This document shows, in pieces, positions 34,892 to 42,220 of a stretch of 46,886 bases of DNA. Source of the DNA: a virus; the IMG/VR virus record IMGVR_UViG_3300003690_000025, positions 1-46,886 of that record; one strand, 5' to 3'. Position 1 is the first letter of the stretch. Each line of letters begins with the position of its first letter. The notes under the pieces are model-generated. The model did no database searches. It saw nothing but the letters and a program-made list of their open reading frames with translations, and was not told the origin of the DNA. The translations under genes and the position numbers were made by a program.

Positions 34892-35229
34892 AATATCCAG
34901 GCTGGATAGAGAAGCTGCTGTCTATTCCGCTGCTCAAATGGCTGGTCGGGGCTATCATCCTATTGGTCCTGGCGCTATGGGTCTCGATACGGGTAGCCTG
35001 GCTATACAAGCGGCGGATCTTAGTTGAACACCGCATCCGGAAGGTAGAGAAAGAATACGATAAAGGAGCCTCAGCACTCAAGGAAACCAACCTCCACAAG
35101 ATACTGGAGCTGGACACAAAGAGACGCAGCTCACTAGCGAAGCTCGAAGAGAAACGAGAAGTCATCCGCAAAGAAACAGCCAAGGGTGACCAGTCCATAG
35201 CTGACCTCATCAATAAAGCGTTCAAATGA
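34888..35229 (+). CDS. Rz-like inner-membrane spanin
   Basis: 113 residues starting at TTG 34888, overlapping the holin by 4 nt. One N-terminal membrane helix (LVGAIILLVLALWVSIRVAWL) is followed by a long charged coiled coil (KVEKEYDKGASALKETNLHK onward). This is the topology of Rz i-spanins, which bridge the inner and outer membranes in Gram-negative lysis. The partner could be the next gene, but that one lacks a clear lipobox. Confidence 0.6.
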   Translation: MKYPGWIEKLLSIPLLKWLVGAIILLVLALWVSIRVAWLYKRRILVEHRIRKVEKEYDKGASALKETNLHKILELDTKRRSSLAKLEEKREVIRKETAKGDQSIADLINKAFK

Positions 35230-35648
35230 AGTATATCGTTGCCGTTGTCTTTGCCCTCATGGTTACCTTCCTCTTCGCCCAACACAGCCTCGTGCTGGGA
35301 CAAACACCCTGTACCCAGGCCTACCCCCTAGCTACCGGGGAAACAGCCCCCTGTAGTGGTGTTGTGTGGCCCTCCCTGTGGTCCGTGCAATGCGTAGAGA
35401 TGCGCGATGTACAACTACCCCAGTGCAAGACCAACCTGGAGTTCTACGAGAAGCGGACTACCGCCTGCGAGAAACACACCACAGCCCTGGATTCTCTATG
35501 CACCGACAAGCTCGATGCCCTGCGCAAGATAGCAGAGGATGCCGCCGGCATTACACAGCCCTGGTATGAACGCCCCCTGTTCGTGGCCGTGCTGTCTTTC
35601 ACCGTTGGAGCTGCAGCTACATCAGCCGCCGTGTACCTGGCAAAATAA
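35226..35648 (+). CDS. Secreted, C-terminally anchored cysteine-rich protein of the lysis cassette
   Basis: 140 residues with an N-terminal signal segment (YIVAVVFALMVTFLF), a periplasmic part with six cysteines including APCSGVVW and VQLPQCKTNLEFYE, and a C-terminal membrane helix (FVAVLSFTVGAAATSAAVYL). I recall similar PCxGxLW-type proteins near phage lysis genes. The double-anchored topology recalls unimolecular spanins, but no lipobox is visible before the first cysteine. It ends at the convergent terminator. Confidence 0.6.
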   Translation: MKYIVAVVFALMVTFLFAQHSLVLGQTPCTQAYPLATGETAPCSGVVWPSLWSVQCVEMRDVQLPQCKTNLEFYEKRTTACEKHTTALDSLCTDKLDALRKIAEDAAGITQPWYERPLFVAVLSFTVGAAATSAAVYLAK

Positions 35649-35700
35649 AAGAAGCCCCGGCGCGGGTAAAGGGGAAACTTCAAACCTGCCGGGGCTTCTT
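35649..35700. terminator. Bidirectional terminator between convergent operons
   Basis: Perfect 13 bp stem (35649-35661 with 35688-35700, AAGAAGCCCCGGC and its complement) with inner pairing that brings the arms closer. The leftward strand has a U-rich run after the stem; the rightward side ends in CTTCTT. It lies 1 bp after the last rightward gene and before the end of the leftward operon, so it ends both. The loop contains AAAGGGGAAAC, the same string used as a start cassette in leftward genes. Confidence 0.85.
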
Positions 35701-35773
35701 GGTAGAGACTGAAGCGCTAACTTTCTGCCTGGTAAACCGAGGAGCACCCACAGTACCCAGGCATCTCTGCGGG

Positions 35774-36142
35774 CTAGTTAACCACAACCTTTACCATAAG
35801 TCCAGCGCAACCTAAGCTCTTGTAATCAATAACGCCTTTGGCTCTGAGGTCTGACATGGTGTGGCCTATGGCTGTTCGGTGGTAGTCTGTTTTGTCAGCG
35901 AGGTCTATCAGTTTGGTGATGAATGGTAGCCCGTCCTTGCTCATGTCGAGCAGGATATTGTAGATCACTATCCCCGACTCATATGACAACCTCAACCCAG
36001 CCGGGACCTTGAGAACCTCAGACTCCTCGGGCTTTAGATACGCTATCATGGCTGCGGTTGACACACTCCACCGCTCCTCTGGTGTGTGCTGGTACACGTC
36101 CCAGAGCTTTGGGCGTCCCAGGAAACACTTAGGAACTTTCAT
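35774..36142 (-). CDS. Putative winged-helix DNA-binding protein
   Basis: 122 residues. The C-terminal half (IVIYNILLDMSKDGLPFITK, then LIDLADKTDYHRTAIGHTMS and DLRAKGVIDYK) has the spacing of a winged helix with a recognition helix near RTAIGHTMSDL. It overlaps the annealing-protein stop by ATGA and is the last gene of the leftward operon. It may be a regulator or a recombination accessory; no family named. Confidence 0.5.
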   Translation of the reverse strand: MKVPKCFLGRPKLWDVYQHTPEERWSVSTAAMIAYLKPEESEVLKVPAGLRLSYESGIVIYNILLDMSKDGLPFITKLIDLADKTDYHRTAIGHTMSDLRAKGVIDYKSLGCAGLMVKVVVN

Positions 36143-36744
36143 TCGTCAGCCGCAGCCATCTGCAAAGCCTTCTTGAGCGTTGCCTCAGTCAGCTCCGACG
36201 AGTCGGTGATGCCAATGGTCTCGTAGATAACTCGAAGGCGCTCTGTCGCTGCCTCGGTGGTGTCAAACCGCCCTTTCAGGACAGTCCATAACTTGATCGA
36301 CTCAGCAGGGCGGACCTTCTTAGACCTGGACTTGGGCTTTGGGGTAGCCACCTTTACCGGAGGAGCTACACGCAGTGCAGCCTCTGTCGCTTGGGCATTC
36401 TCCACCTCGAAGGCCGAGGCATAGGCGTCCTCTATGCCGATGCCCAGACACGCAAGAGCTCTACCTATAGCAGATGTCTCTGCGTTCTCCACGAACGAGG
36501 TCAGGTTGACCATGCTCTTCTTGTCAAGCTTCCACTCGTATGCAAGGCCCGATGCTAAGACACGCCCCTCCAGGTCCTTTACGACCGCCTTGACTACGGC
36601 GTGTTCGTGGTCGAAGTGGACCAGCTCGGTGTCGATGCTGAGGTCACGGTAAAGCTCCTCCCCTCGGAAGTAAGAGATGCGATCATGTACCATCGCATAG
36701 CTCTTGCCGTGTATCTGTTGTGATTTAATCTTTGGTCGTGTCAT
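36139..36744 (-). CDS. Single-strand annealing protein, Rad52-superfamily-like
   Basis: 201 residues, start at ATG 36744 behind GAGGAG; a longer frame lacks such a site. The core has HGKSYAMVHDRISYFRGEEL, then LVHFDHEHAVVKAVVKD and the signature SFVENAETSAIGRALACLGI. This pattern is shared by phage single-strand annealing proteins of the DUF1071/Sak3 type in the Rad52 superfamily (recalled, not searched). A Pro/Lys linker leads to a helical C-terminal domain. It starts 2 nt from the end of a YqaJ-type exonuclease gene, making an exonuclease-annealing pair for recombination-dependent replication. Confidence 0.6.
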   Translation of the reverse strand: MTRPKIKSQQIHGKSYAMVHDRISYFRGEELYRDLSIDTELVHFDHEHAVVKAVVKDLEGRVLASGLAYEWKLDKKSMVNLTSFVENAETSAIGRALACLGIGIEDAYASAFEVENAQATEAALRVAPPVKVATPKPKSRSKKVRPAESIKLWTVLKGRFDTTEAATERLRVIYETIGITDSSELTEATLKKALQMAAADE

Positions 36745-36745
36745 G

Positions 36746-37831
36746 TCATTCTCCTCTTTTCCATGTGAATCTAAGTTCTCGTACTGGCTCACCTCGGGGT
36801 GATGCCGCTTCTACCATCTCTCGAAGGACAGCCGGGCCAAGCCTTCGCTCTACCTCCTGTTTAAACAGTGCCGTCTTGAGCCTGGCGCTTCCCCTCTTCT
36901 CCTTCCAGGTAGCGTGGCCCCAATGACCCTTGACCCCAAGGTTGTCTTGAATGATGTTCCTTATCTCGTTCTTGCAGCGGCCCTCTACCTCCTCCAACAC
37001 CGCACGCTCCTTCTTCAGCGCTGCCTCTTTGGCTTTCAACGCCACGATCTCCTCTCGGGTGGCATGGATAGAGGCGACAAACCCGTCCACGTCCGGGGTC
37101 GATGGGACATAGAACTCCGTAGACCGCTCCCACTTATCAGTCAGATACCTGCGGACACTATCACTACCATCCAGGCCAGGCTCTACCCCAGTCTCAACGT
37201 GGTTCTTCCAGAAAAGCTCTGCCTCCCATAACATGGCGTCGATGATCCCCTGGTCCCGCTCGATATGATAGAAACGAAAGTCCGGCTCCGTCACCAGAGC
37301 TACAAGGTCTGCCGCCTCCGGCTGCCACATCCAACCATGCTCCTCACCATAAGCCTTGATGGCTCGGCTCGATGCACGCGCACCCTTCTTAATGGCTACC
37401 ATGTCCTTGAGATTGTAGGGAGTAGCCATATACCACTGACACTGACACGCTCGCCACTTCTCCAGGTCGCCAGAAGGGAACATCTCATAGGCATGGTAAC
37501 CAAGAGATACCTTGCCCTCATAGATGAGCTTCTTTTCCAGGTTGATCCCGTCCGGAGACTTCCTGTACCACCCATCAACCACCGTCTTAAATGGACCCAT
37601 AATAGGAGTGTCAGTTACCTTCTGGTATCGATCCCTACACCACGGCTCAAGGGCCAAGCCCAGGTCCGTCTTAAAGTTACCCCGGAAATGCTCCTTATAA
37701 CCCATCAGCTCCGCCCACACATCTATGCGAGAGCGGTACGGGTGGATACCCAGTAGAGCTGCGGCATCCGTACCGCCCAGCCCCCTCGTGAAACCCTTAA
37801 GATCTCCAATGTTTCGCGCCTTCACTACCAT
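36746..37831 (-). CDS. YqaJ-family exonuclease (viral recombinase)
   Basis: 361 residues starting at ATG 37831 with AGAGGAGG. It has the lambda-exonuclease/YqaJ signatures: GLGGTDAAALLGIHPYRS near the start, Glu62 in LALEPW, Asp94 in SPDG, and Glu105 and Lys107 in YEGKVS, followed by CQCQWYMA. These make the metal site that resects one strand. The C-terminal 120 residues form a helical extension. It is paired with the annealing protein downstream, as in phage Red-like systems. Confidence 0.85.
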   Translation of the reverse strand: MVVKARNIGDLKGFTRGLGGTDAAALLGIHPYRSRIDVWAELMGYKEHFRGNFKTDLGLALEPWCRDRYQKVTDTPIMGPFKTVVDGWYRKSPDGINLEKKLIYEGKVSLGYHAYEMFPSGDLEKWRACQCQWYMATPYNLKDMVAIKKGARASSRAIKAYGEEHGWMWQPEAADLVALVTEPDFRFYHIERDQGIIDAMLWEAELFWKNHVETGVEPGLDGSDSVRRYLTDKWERSTEFYVPSTPDVDGFVASIHATREEIVALKAKEAALKKERAVLEEVEGRCKNEIRNIIQDNLGVKGHWGHATWKEKRGSARLKTALFKQEVERRLGPAVLREMVEAASPRGEPVRELRFTWKRGE

Positions 37832-37860
37832 CACAGCCTCCTCTTAGCCAAGATTAAAGC

Positions 37861-37931
37861 GGGGCAGTTTAAGGACTGCTGCCCCAGGTCCCTTGGTTTA
37901 GGTTGAACAAGAGCGCGTTTAAGGACCTGCT
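37861..37931 (-). other. Two intergenic hairpins with GTTTAAGG boxes
   Basis: In the approximately 100 bp between genes, GGGGCAG pairs with CTGCCCC (37861-37885), and GACCTG pairs with CAGGTC (about 37922-37936). Both contain GTTTAAGGAC, near matches of the GTTTAAAC palindrome. There is no clear U-tract, so they may be processing or attenuation structures rather than full terminators. Confidence 0.4.
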
Positions 37932-37935
37932 CAGG

Positions 37936-38166
37936 TCACACCTCGTTTTCTTTGTGCTCCTCGAACCTCCGCATCATCTCGACATCTAGGCCCGTACAGT
38001 AGGCATCGAACTCATCGCTGTCCTTAAACTCCTCAAAACTGAGAGGCATCCTCCCGTCTTGAATGAGCCGCATGCGATTGTCTTCACAGTAGCGGGCGTA
38101 GGTAGGAAACGCGGGGTGAATCATGTGCCTCGGGTCATGGCGGGTATGTATCACTTTTACAGTCAT
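37936..38166 (-). CDS. Small hypothetical protein
   Basis: 76 residues starting at ATG 38166 behind GAGGTGAAGTG; a longer frame has no such site. It contains HTRHDPRHMIHPAFPTYARY and an acidic C-terminus. No family recognised. It is divergent from the helicase island, sharing a 48 bp intergenic region. Confidence 0.6.
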   Translation of the reverse strand: MTVKVIHTRHDPRHMIHPAFPTYARYCEDNRMRLIQDGRMPLSFEEFKDSDEFDAYCTGLDVEMMRRFEEHKENEV

Positions 38167-38196
38167 CACTTCACCTCTTGTGTTCTTACTTAATAT

Positions 38197-38225
38197 CAAG
38201 TACAGTATGTTGAGATGGATGTCAA
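38197..38225 (-). promoter_or_regulatory. Putative leftward promoter
   Basis: A perfect TTGACA (38220-38225 on the minus strand), a 17 nt spacer and TACTTG (38197-38202). It overlaps the start of the divergent + gene. A weak + strand pair (TTGTGT, TACAGT) lies in the same region and would give a nearly leaderless message for 38215. Confidence 0.5.
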
Positions 38226-38505
38226 CAACAAAAAGATATCAGCAACAATAAGACGTAAGATAGCGGCCCAGCATGTGAAGTCAAATCGTATTCCGTTGAC
38301 TGTTGCTGTGCGCCTGGTTAAATGGTTTGACCCCCGCTGCGAGGATGCAGCTGTGGCTGTGCTTGGGGGGTCCGAGGAGGAGGTTCGCGAATGGTGGCAG
38401 CACCAAAGGAAACTGTGGAAGACCAAGGCAGACTTGACGTCGAAGCTGGAGGGGAAGATAGCGAAGGCCCAGGCCAGAGCACGGATACTCCGCGCCCTGC
38501 GGTAG
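38215..38505 (+). CDS. Small basic hypothetical protein upstream of the helicase
   Basis: 96 residues on the + strand, opposite to its flanking genes. It is basic and helical (ISATIRRKIAAQHVKSNRIP; KLEGKIAKAQARARILRALR). The start has little ribosome-site match. It overlaps the helicase gene by 115 nt in another frame and is probably coupled to it. No family recognised; a DNA-binding or helicase-partner role is inferred from place only. Confidence 0.5.
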   Translation: MDVNNKKISATIRRKIAAQHVKSNRIPLTVAVRLVKWFDPRCEDAAVAVLGGSEEEVREWWQHQRKLWKTKADLTSKLEGKIAKAQARARILRALR

Positions 38506-40193
38506 GCACTATCGGCATAGACTATACGGTCTCTGAATACCTGCTGCAGCGCCGTGTCAAGCATAAACTTACCGAGCACACGGTGCTTGCAAAGTGTCCG
38601 GCCTGCAAGGCGAGAGCCCGCACCCTCTTTATCTCTAATGACCTGGGTTCTTTTCAGTGTGGCAGTTGTGGCCGGCGTGGTGTGTTCTCAGACCTGCGTC
38701 GATTGCTTGGGGACATCTCACCTGTGACTGTTGAGGCCCCGGCTGGCCTGCAGTTTGAGGTACTGGTGCCGCAGTTCGAGACCATCCACTACCACCATGA
38801 CTACCAGAAGAACCTGAAGAACGAGGGGCAGAACTGGTTGGCCTGGTTGTTGGAGCTCGGGATAAAGGATGATCTCATTCGACGGTTGCGCATTGGCTAC
38901 AGTGTAGACTTCGATGCCCTGGTGTTCCCGTATCTTTATAGCCGGAAGAAAGGATCTACATCCTACCTCCGCTTCCTACGCCCACCAGAAGACTGGTGGA
39001 AAGCAAAGGGCGACACAAGAACCTCATCCTGGTTCGGACAACAGCTGTTTAAACTAGGCATTGACACCGCCACCATTGCGCAAACACCACTCGATGCACT
39101 CGCCCTGCTGTCAGCCGGAGAACCAAACGTCATCGCTCCCCCACTGAACACAAGCGATTCACACTGCCGCAGCCACCAGCTCGCCCTACTACAGAAGTGC
39201 TCACTCGTATACATCGTACCCAACCCAACCGAGGAGGGGATGCGGTGGGCTCTCAAGATGCAGGCTGATATTGGACGCTGGCGCACGAAGATAGTTCAGC
39301 TAGACTTCCCTACCAGGGAGGTGGCTTCCGAGGAACAGCGGCCGCGCTGGGGCCTTGCAAAGACCAAGGCTGTGTCAACCATAGGTGTTCAGGTTCGGGA
39401 TGCGAAGGGTTGGTTGTCTGACTTGGACAATGTCTATGAGGATCCGGATCGTCTATCTGGTTCTCCGACGAAGCTTGAGGGTCTTGACAAGTTGTTGGGT
39501 GGTTGGCGTCCGGGTGAGGTGACGGTGTTGAGTGGTGAGCCGGGCATAGGGAAGTCAACCTTTGCGTGCTTCCTCTCGTTGCTTCAGGCTGGCGAGGGTC
39601 GGCCCACGCTTCATGTTTCGTTTGAGGTTTTGCCGTCAGCCGTGGTGAGGAAGTGGGTGCAGATGCTGTCGGGCTCTGAGTTTCACAGCTTGCCTCGGCC
39701 TGAGTACGTCGCTACGCGGCGCAAGCTGGCCCGGCGTCCGCTGTATCTTCCGTCTGTCTATGGTGTGGTGGAGATGCCAGAGGTGAGGCGTGCGGTGTAT
39801 GATTCCGCTACCCGCCACGGTATCAAGCTTGTGGTGCTGGACCACCTAGGGTTCATGTCTGTGATGGGCGATGCGACGAACGACATCAAGGCGACCGGGT
39901 ATATGATGAGGGAGATCAAGCGATGGAGTCTTGACTTGGGGATCCACGTCCTGGTGCTGCACCACCTGCGCAAGCGCCCGGCTGGGCCTGGTGCTCAACC
40001 ACTGAGGGAGCTACAGGACCTACGCGGTTCAGCTGAGATAGCCCAGCTCGCTGATAACGTCATGTTTCTAGGTCGCAAAAGGGGTGAAACCCGCACCACA
40101 CTAGACTTAAAAAAGGTTCGTGATGATGCGGGTTTCGAGGGGAAAGTCGTGTTTGAATTTGAGCCGTGTTCTTTGCGCTACCTTCCGGTCTAA
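38391..40193 (+). CDS. DnaB-type replicative helicase with zinc ribbon and degenerate TOPRIM primase domain
   Basis: A 600-residue T7 gp4/Twinkle-like protein, start at ATG 38391 behind GAGGAGGAGG. The N-terminus has a zinc ribbon: Cys69, Cys72, Cys90 and Cys93. Next comes a TOPRIM-like domain. The expected catalytic TEGExDAL reads AQTPLDAL, and the expected DPDEAG reads NPTEEG (residues 278-283), so Glu, Asp and Asp are replaced by Gln231, Asn278 and Thr280. The RecA-like helicase is intact: Walker A GEPGIGKST (Lys388), Walker B LVVLDHL, then VLVLHHLRK and LRGSAEIAQLADN. It should unwind DNA at the fork, but priming by this domain is doubtful. Confidence 0.9.
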   Translation: MVAAPKETVEDQGRLDVEAGGEDSEGPGQSTDTPRPAVGTIGIDYTVSEYLLQRRVKHKLTEHTVLAKCPACKARARTLFISNDLGSFQCGSCGRRGVFSDLRRLLGDISPVTVEAPAGLQFEVLVPQFETIHYHHDYQKNLKNEGQNWLAWLLELGIKDDLIRRLRIGYSVDFDALVFPYLYSRKKGSTSYLRFLRPPEDWWKAKGDTRTSSWFGQQLFKLGIDTATIAQTPLDALALLSAGEPNVIAPPLNTSDSHCRSHQLALLQKCSLVYIVPNPTEEGMRWALKMQADIGRWRTKIVQLDFPTREVASEEQRPRWGLAKTKAVSTIGVQVRDAKGWLSDLDNVYEDPDRLSGSPTKLEGLDKLLGGWRPGEVTVLSGEPGIGKSTFACFLSLLQAGEGRPTLHVSFEVLPSAVVRKWVQMLSGSEFHSLPRPEYVATRRKLARRPLYLPSVYGVVEMPEVRRAVYDSATRHGIKLVVLDHLGFMSVMGDATNDIKATGYMMREIKRWSLDLGIHVLVLHHLRKRPAGPGAQPLRELQDLRGSAEIAQLADNVMFLGRKRGETRTTLDLKKVRDDAGFEGKVVFEFEPCSLRYLPV

Positions 40194-40266
40194 GAGCTCA
40201 GGAAGGCCATCAGTATGGTTGACCAGGCCAGTACATAGGGTATGGCATCCAGCCCTTCCGAGCCGG

Positions 40267-40416
40267 TCATCCTAGGCCAGAGCGTTTAAACAGGGCTATT
40301 GCCTGGTCTATCAGCTCTGTCGGTGCGTTGTGGTCTCTAGCAAGTGAGACAAGTAGGTCCCTCCCGGTGGCGAGCCGGTAGCCAGAGGTATGATCTACGG
40401 CATGTTCAACCCTCAC
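40267..40416 (-). CDS. 49-residue hypothetical peptide
   Basis: Starts at GTG 40416 inside the preceding stop, with CCTCCT/AGGAGG spaced 8 nt. It reads VRVEHAVDHTSGYRLATG then ARDHNAPTELIDQAIALFKR. The 3' end carries GTTTAAAC. A small globular helix-rich peptide; function unknown. The 73 bp between its stop and the helicase stop holds nothing obvious. Confidence 0.5.
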   Translation of the reverse strand: MRVEHAVDHTSGYRLATGRDLLVSLARDHNAPTELIDQAIALFKRSGLG

Positions 40417-40700
40417 ATCATAGTCCTCCTCGGGGTCAAGCTCCGAATAGTCCCAGCGTCCCGCTCGATAGGACCGGCCACGGTCCCAACGGGTGTGTTT
40501 GTTTTGGTGTGATAGAGAACCCAGCGGGTGTCATCATCCCACTTGTCTTCGTCTACAGTGTACCCACTACCGGCGCCGCATTCTCCGCACTCCATGTCAG
40601 AGTCTGCATAGATGACCCCCTCCCGATACTCGAATGATTCGGAGAAGGAGTCGCCGCACGCATAGCACCGGCAGTCAGCTCTAAAGATTGCCCCGTTCAT
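40413..40700 (-). CDS. Small zinc-binding protein
   Basis: 95 residues with GGAGGTG ahead of the start. Two CxxC pairs (CYAC and CGEC), with an extra CRC, form a zinc-ribbon-like N-terminus in a CRCYACGDSF...CGECGAGSGY context. The C-terminus is polar. Overlaps the pentapeptide gene by ATGA. Function unknown. Confidence 0.6.
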   Translation of the reverse strand: MNGAIFRADCRCYACGDSFSESFEYREGVIYADSDMECGECGAGSGYTVDEDKWDDDTRWVLYHTKTNTPVGTVAGPIERDAGTIRSLTPRRTMM

Positions 40701-41053
40701 GATTGCACCTCCGGATCCGGAACATAAACAAGCTCCCCGGTTGCGTGAATATAGACATGCCTACCTTTAAACGTTGCACCTACGATCATCGCGCCCTTCA
40801 GGTCCGCACCTGTCAGGTTCGCGCCTGAGAAATCCGCGCCTTGCAGGTTCGCGTGTCTTATGCAGGCACCTTGCAGGTTCGCGCCGGACAGCCTTGAGCC
40901 CTCTAGGTTCGCGCCGCTCAGTTTCGCGCCTTTCAGGTTCGCATTGCTCAGTAGCGCACCTTGCAGGTTCGCGCCTTGCAGGTTCGCGCCTGCCAGGTCC
41001 GCTACGCCATCTTTAGTTTTGGATTCAATAAATTGTTTGGTCGCGTCGTTCAT
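40697..41053 (-). CDS. Pentapeptide-repeat protein
   Basis: 118 residues, with about 15 tandem A(N/D/K)LxG pentapeptides from residue 18 to 95 (ANLQGANLQGALLSNANLKG). These fold into a right-handed quadrilateral beta-helix. Relatives such as MfpA and Qnr mimic DNA and bind gyrase, but other members have other partners. At DNA level the repeat gives a GCGAACCTG-type run on the leftward strand. It may modulate host DNA topology; this is inference. Confidence 0.85.
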   Translation of the reverse strand: MNDATKQFIESKTKDGVADLAGANLQGANLQGALLSNANLKGAKLSGANLEGSRLSGANLQGACIRHANLQGADFSGANLTGADLKGAMIVGATFKGRHVYIHATGELVYVPDPEVQS

Positions 41054-41202
41054 GATGCACCCCCTCTTAGTGCTTGTACCAGGTCACCAACCCGAGTGTC
41101 GGCACCGAAGATAGAGATCAGGACACGTAGGTCGATAGGTCTCCCGACCAGGACGACGGGTGGCTTGTGTTGTAGATAGGCGTAAAGCTGTCTGTTTCGC
41201 AT
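41050..41202 (-). CDS. 50-residue hypothetical peptide
   Basis: Starts at ATG 41202 behind the AGGGGAAACATC cassette. It contains LQHKPPVVLVGRPIDLRVLI, then a polar end. It overlaps the pentapeptide gene by ATGA. Function unknown. Confidence 0.55.
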   Translation of the reverse strand: MRNRQLYAYLQHKPPVVLVGRPIDLRVLISIFGADTRVGDLVQALRGGAS

Positions 41203-41212
41203 GATGTTTCCC

Positions 41213-41437
41213 CTATAATAAGATGAGCTGGCCGCGCTTCTTGCGTGCAGCCGGTGGTAGCAGTACCCGTACCGATTCGGTGACGGCGTGTTCCTGCGTG
41301 CATGTGTCGCAAAAGAAACCAACAACCGATTCCGAACGGCTATCATCCGCCAGGATTGTGGTAGTGTTCTGTGTGTAGCAGCCTGGGCAGATGAAGATCG
41401 GCCCCTTGCGTGCTTCGAGTGTGAATTTGTATTTCAT
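41213..41437 (-). CDS. Small zinc-ribbon protein
   Basis: 74 residues. CPGC and CDTC pairs are separated by a beta-rich loop, the pattern of a zinc ribbon. The end is basic (PAARKKRGQ). AGAGGAGG lies ahead of the start. A role in nucleic-acid binding is possible; no family named. Confidence 0.6.
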   Translation of the reverse strand: MKYKFTLEARKGPIFICPGCYTQNTTTILADDSRSESVVGFFCDTCTQEHAVTESVRVLLPPAARKKRGQLILL

Positions 41438-41454
41438 CGCTATCCTCCTCTTGG

Positions 41455-41715
41455 CTAAAGATTAAGCCTGTAGTTGGCCTTGTACCCCCCTCTACTCGCC
41501 AGCAGGCCCAGCGTGACGAGTCGCTCCATTACAATGAGGACCTTTGGCCTATCGTTGCTGTCGGTGATGCCCAGTGCCCTACAGACCGTGTCGGGAGTGC
41601 ATCGCCATCGCAGGTCGCTGGTAGCAACCACTGCGACCACGTCCCGCATTCGCTGTAGGCGTTTTTCTTTTAGGTGTCCCTTGCCGAACCAGTGTGGACC
41701 CGGTATGCCAACCAT
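41455..41715 (-). CDS. Small winged-helix-like protein
   Basis: 86 residues. After a basic start (FGKGHLKEKRLQRMRDVVAV) comes CTPDTVCRALGITDSNDRPK then VLIVMERLVTLGLLASRGG, the spacing of a winged helix. A possible transcription regulator of early genes. GGGAGGAGG ribosome site. Confidence 0.55.
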   Translation of the reverse strand: MVGIPGPHWFGKGHLKEKRLQRMRDVVAVVATSDLRWRCTPDTVCRALGITDSNDRPKVLIVMERLVTLGLLASRGGYKANYRLNL

Positions 41716-41717
41716 GA

Positions 41718-41891
41718 CTACTCCTCCTCCCGAACGACGAGCTCCAGCCTGCGCTGCAACTCGTCACGGTCTTCCTCGCTGTCTAAGCATAGAGACTCAC
41801 TGCGTTCCAGTGTCTCCTTAATGCGCTGGTCAAAGAGCGCCTCGATAAGGTTGAGAACCTGCAATAGGTGTGGAGGTTTTGGATCGTTCAT
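41718..41891 (-). CDS. 57-residue acidic helical peptide
   Basis: Starts at ATG 41891 behind AAAGGGGAAACATT. Mostly helical and acidic (VLNLIEALFDQRIKETLERS, then DSEEDRDELQRRLELVVR). Function unknown; it could mask a host protein by mimicry, but this is speculation. Confidence 0.5.
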   Translation of the reverse strand: MNDPKPPHLLQVLNLIEALFDQRIKETLERSESLCLDSEEDRDELQRRLELVVREEE

Positions 41892-41920
41892 AATGTTTCC
41901 CCTTTTTTTGTGTAGGTGTT

Positions 41921-42154
41921 TTACTCTGCGTCGTCCGGTTCGATCTCACCGGCCATGTCTGCTGCGGCCTCAGAGGCAGCGTCGTTAATATATTCCAGCG
42001 TAGCCTCTAGCCTGTCCACCAGGCCCTGGGCGAGGACAGCCCGACCCTTGCAGTCCGGGCTATGGGTGACGCCGCAGTCATTGTAATGGTTGGCTACGGC
42101 ATCGGCCACCAACCGGGCCTCGTCATGTGAAAGCTTAATGTCTACTGAAAGCAT
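41921..42154 (-). CDS. Small hypothetical protein
   Basis: 77 residues, GAGGAGGAGC ahead of the ATG. Mixed helical with HYNDCGVTHSPDCKGRAV and an acidic tail. It is the first gene behind the promoter at 42183-42212. No family recognised. Confidence 0.55.
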   Translation of the reverse strand: MLSVDIKLSHDEARLVADAVANHYNDCGVTHSPDCKGRAVLAQGLVDRLEATLEYINDAASEAAADMAGEIEPDDAE

Positions 42155-42182
42155 CTGCTCCTCCTCTCTTAGTGTATGGTTG

Positions 42183-42212
42183 ATAGTAACCTGTAGTTAT
42201 TGACATTGTCAA
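42183..42212 (-). promoter_or_regulatory. Sigma-70-like leftward promoter with overlapping dyad
   Basis: On the minus strand, TTGACA (42207-42212), an 18 nt spacer and TACTAT (42183-42188). The -35 lies within the 13 bp dyad TTGACATTGTCAA (42200-42212), which may be an operator or a second -35 facing the other way. It lies in the 66 bp gap between two leftward genes. Confidence 0.6.
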
Positions 42213-42220
42213 GTGTGTAA

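Noticed and set aside
40774-41016. Tandem repeat at about 40780-41000 as a CRISPR or iteron array
   Set aside because: The 15 bp periodicity is fully explained by the pentapeptide-repeat coding sequence on the minus strand.
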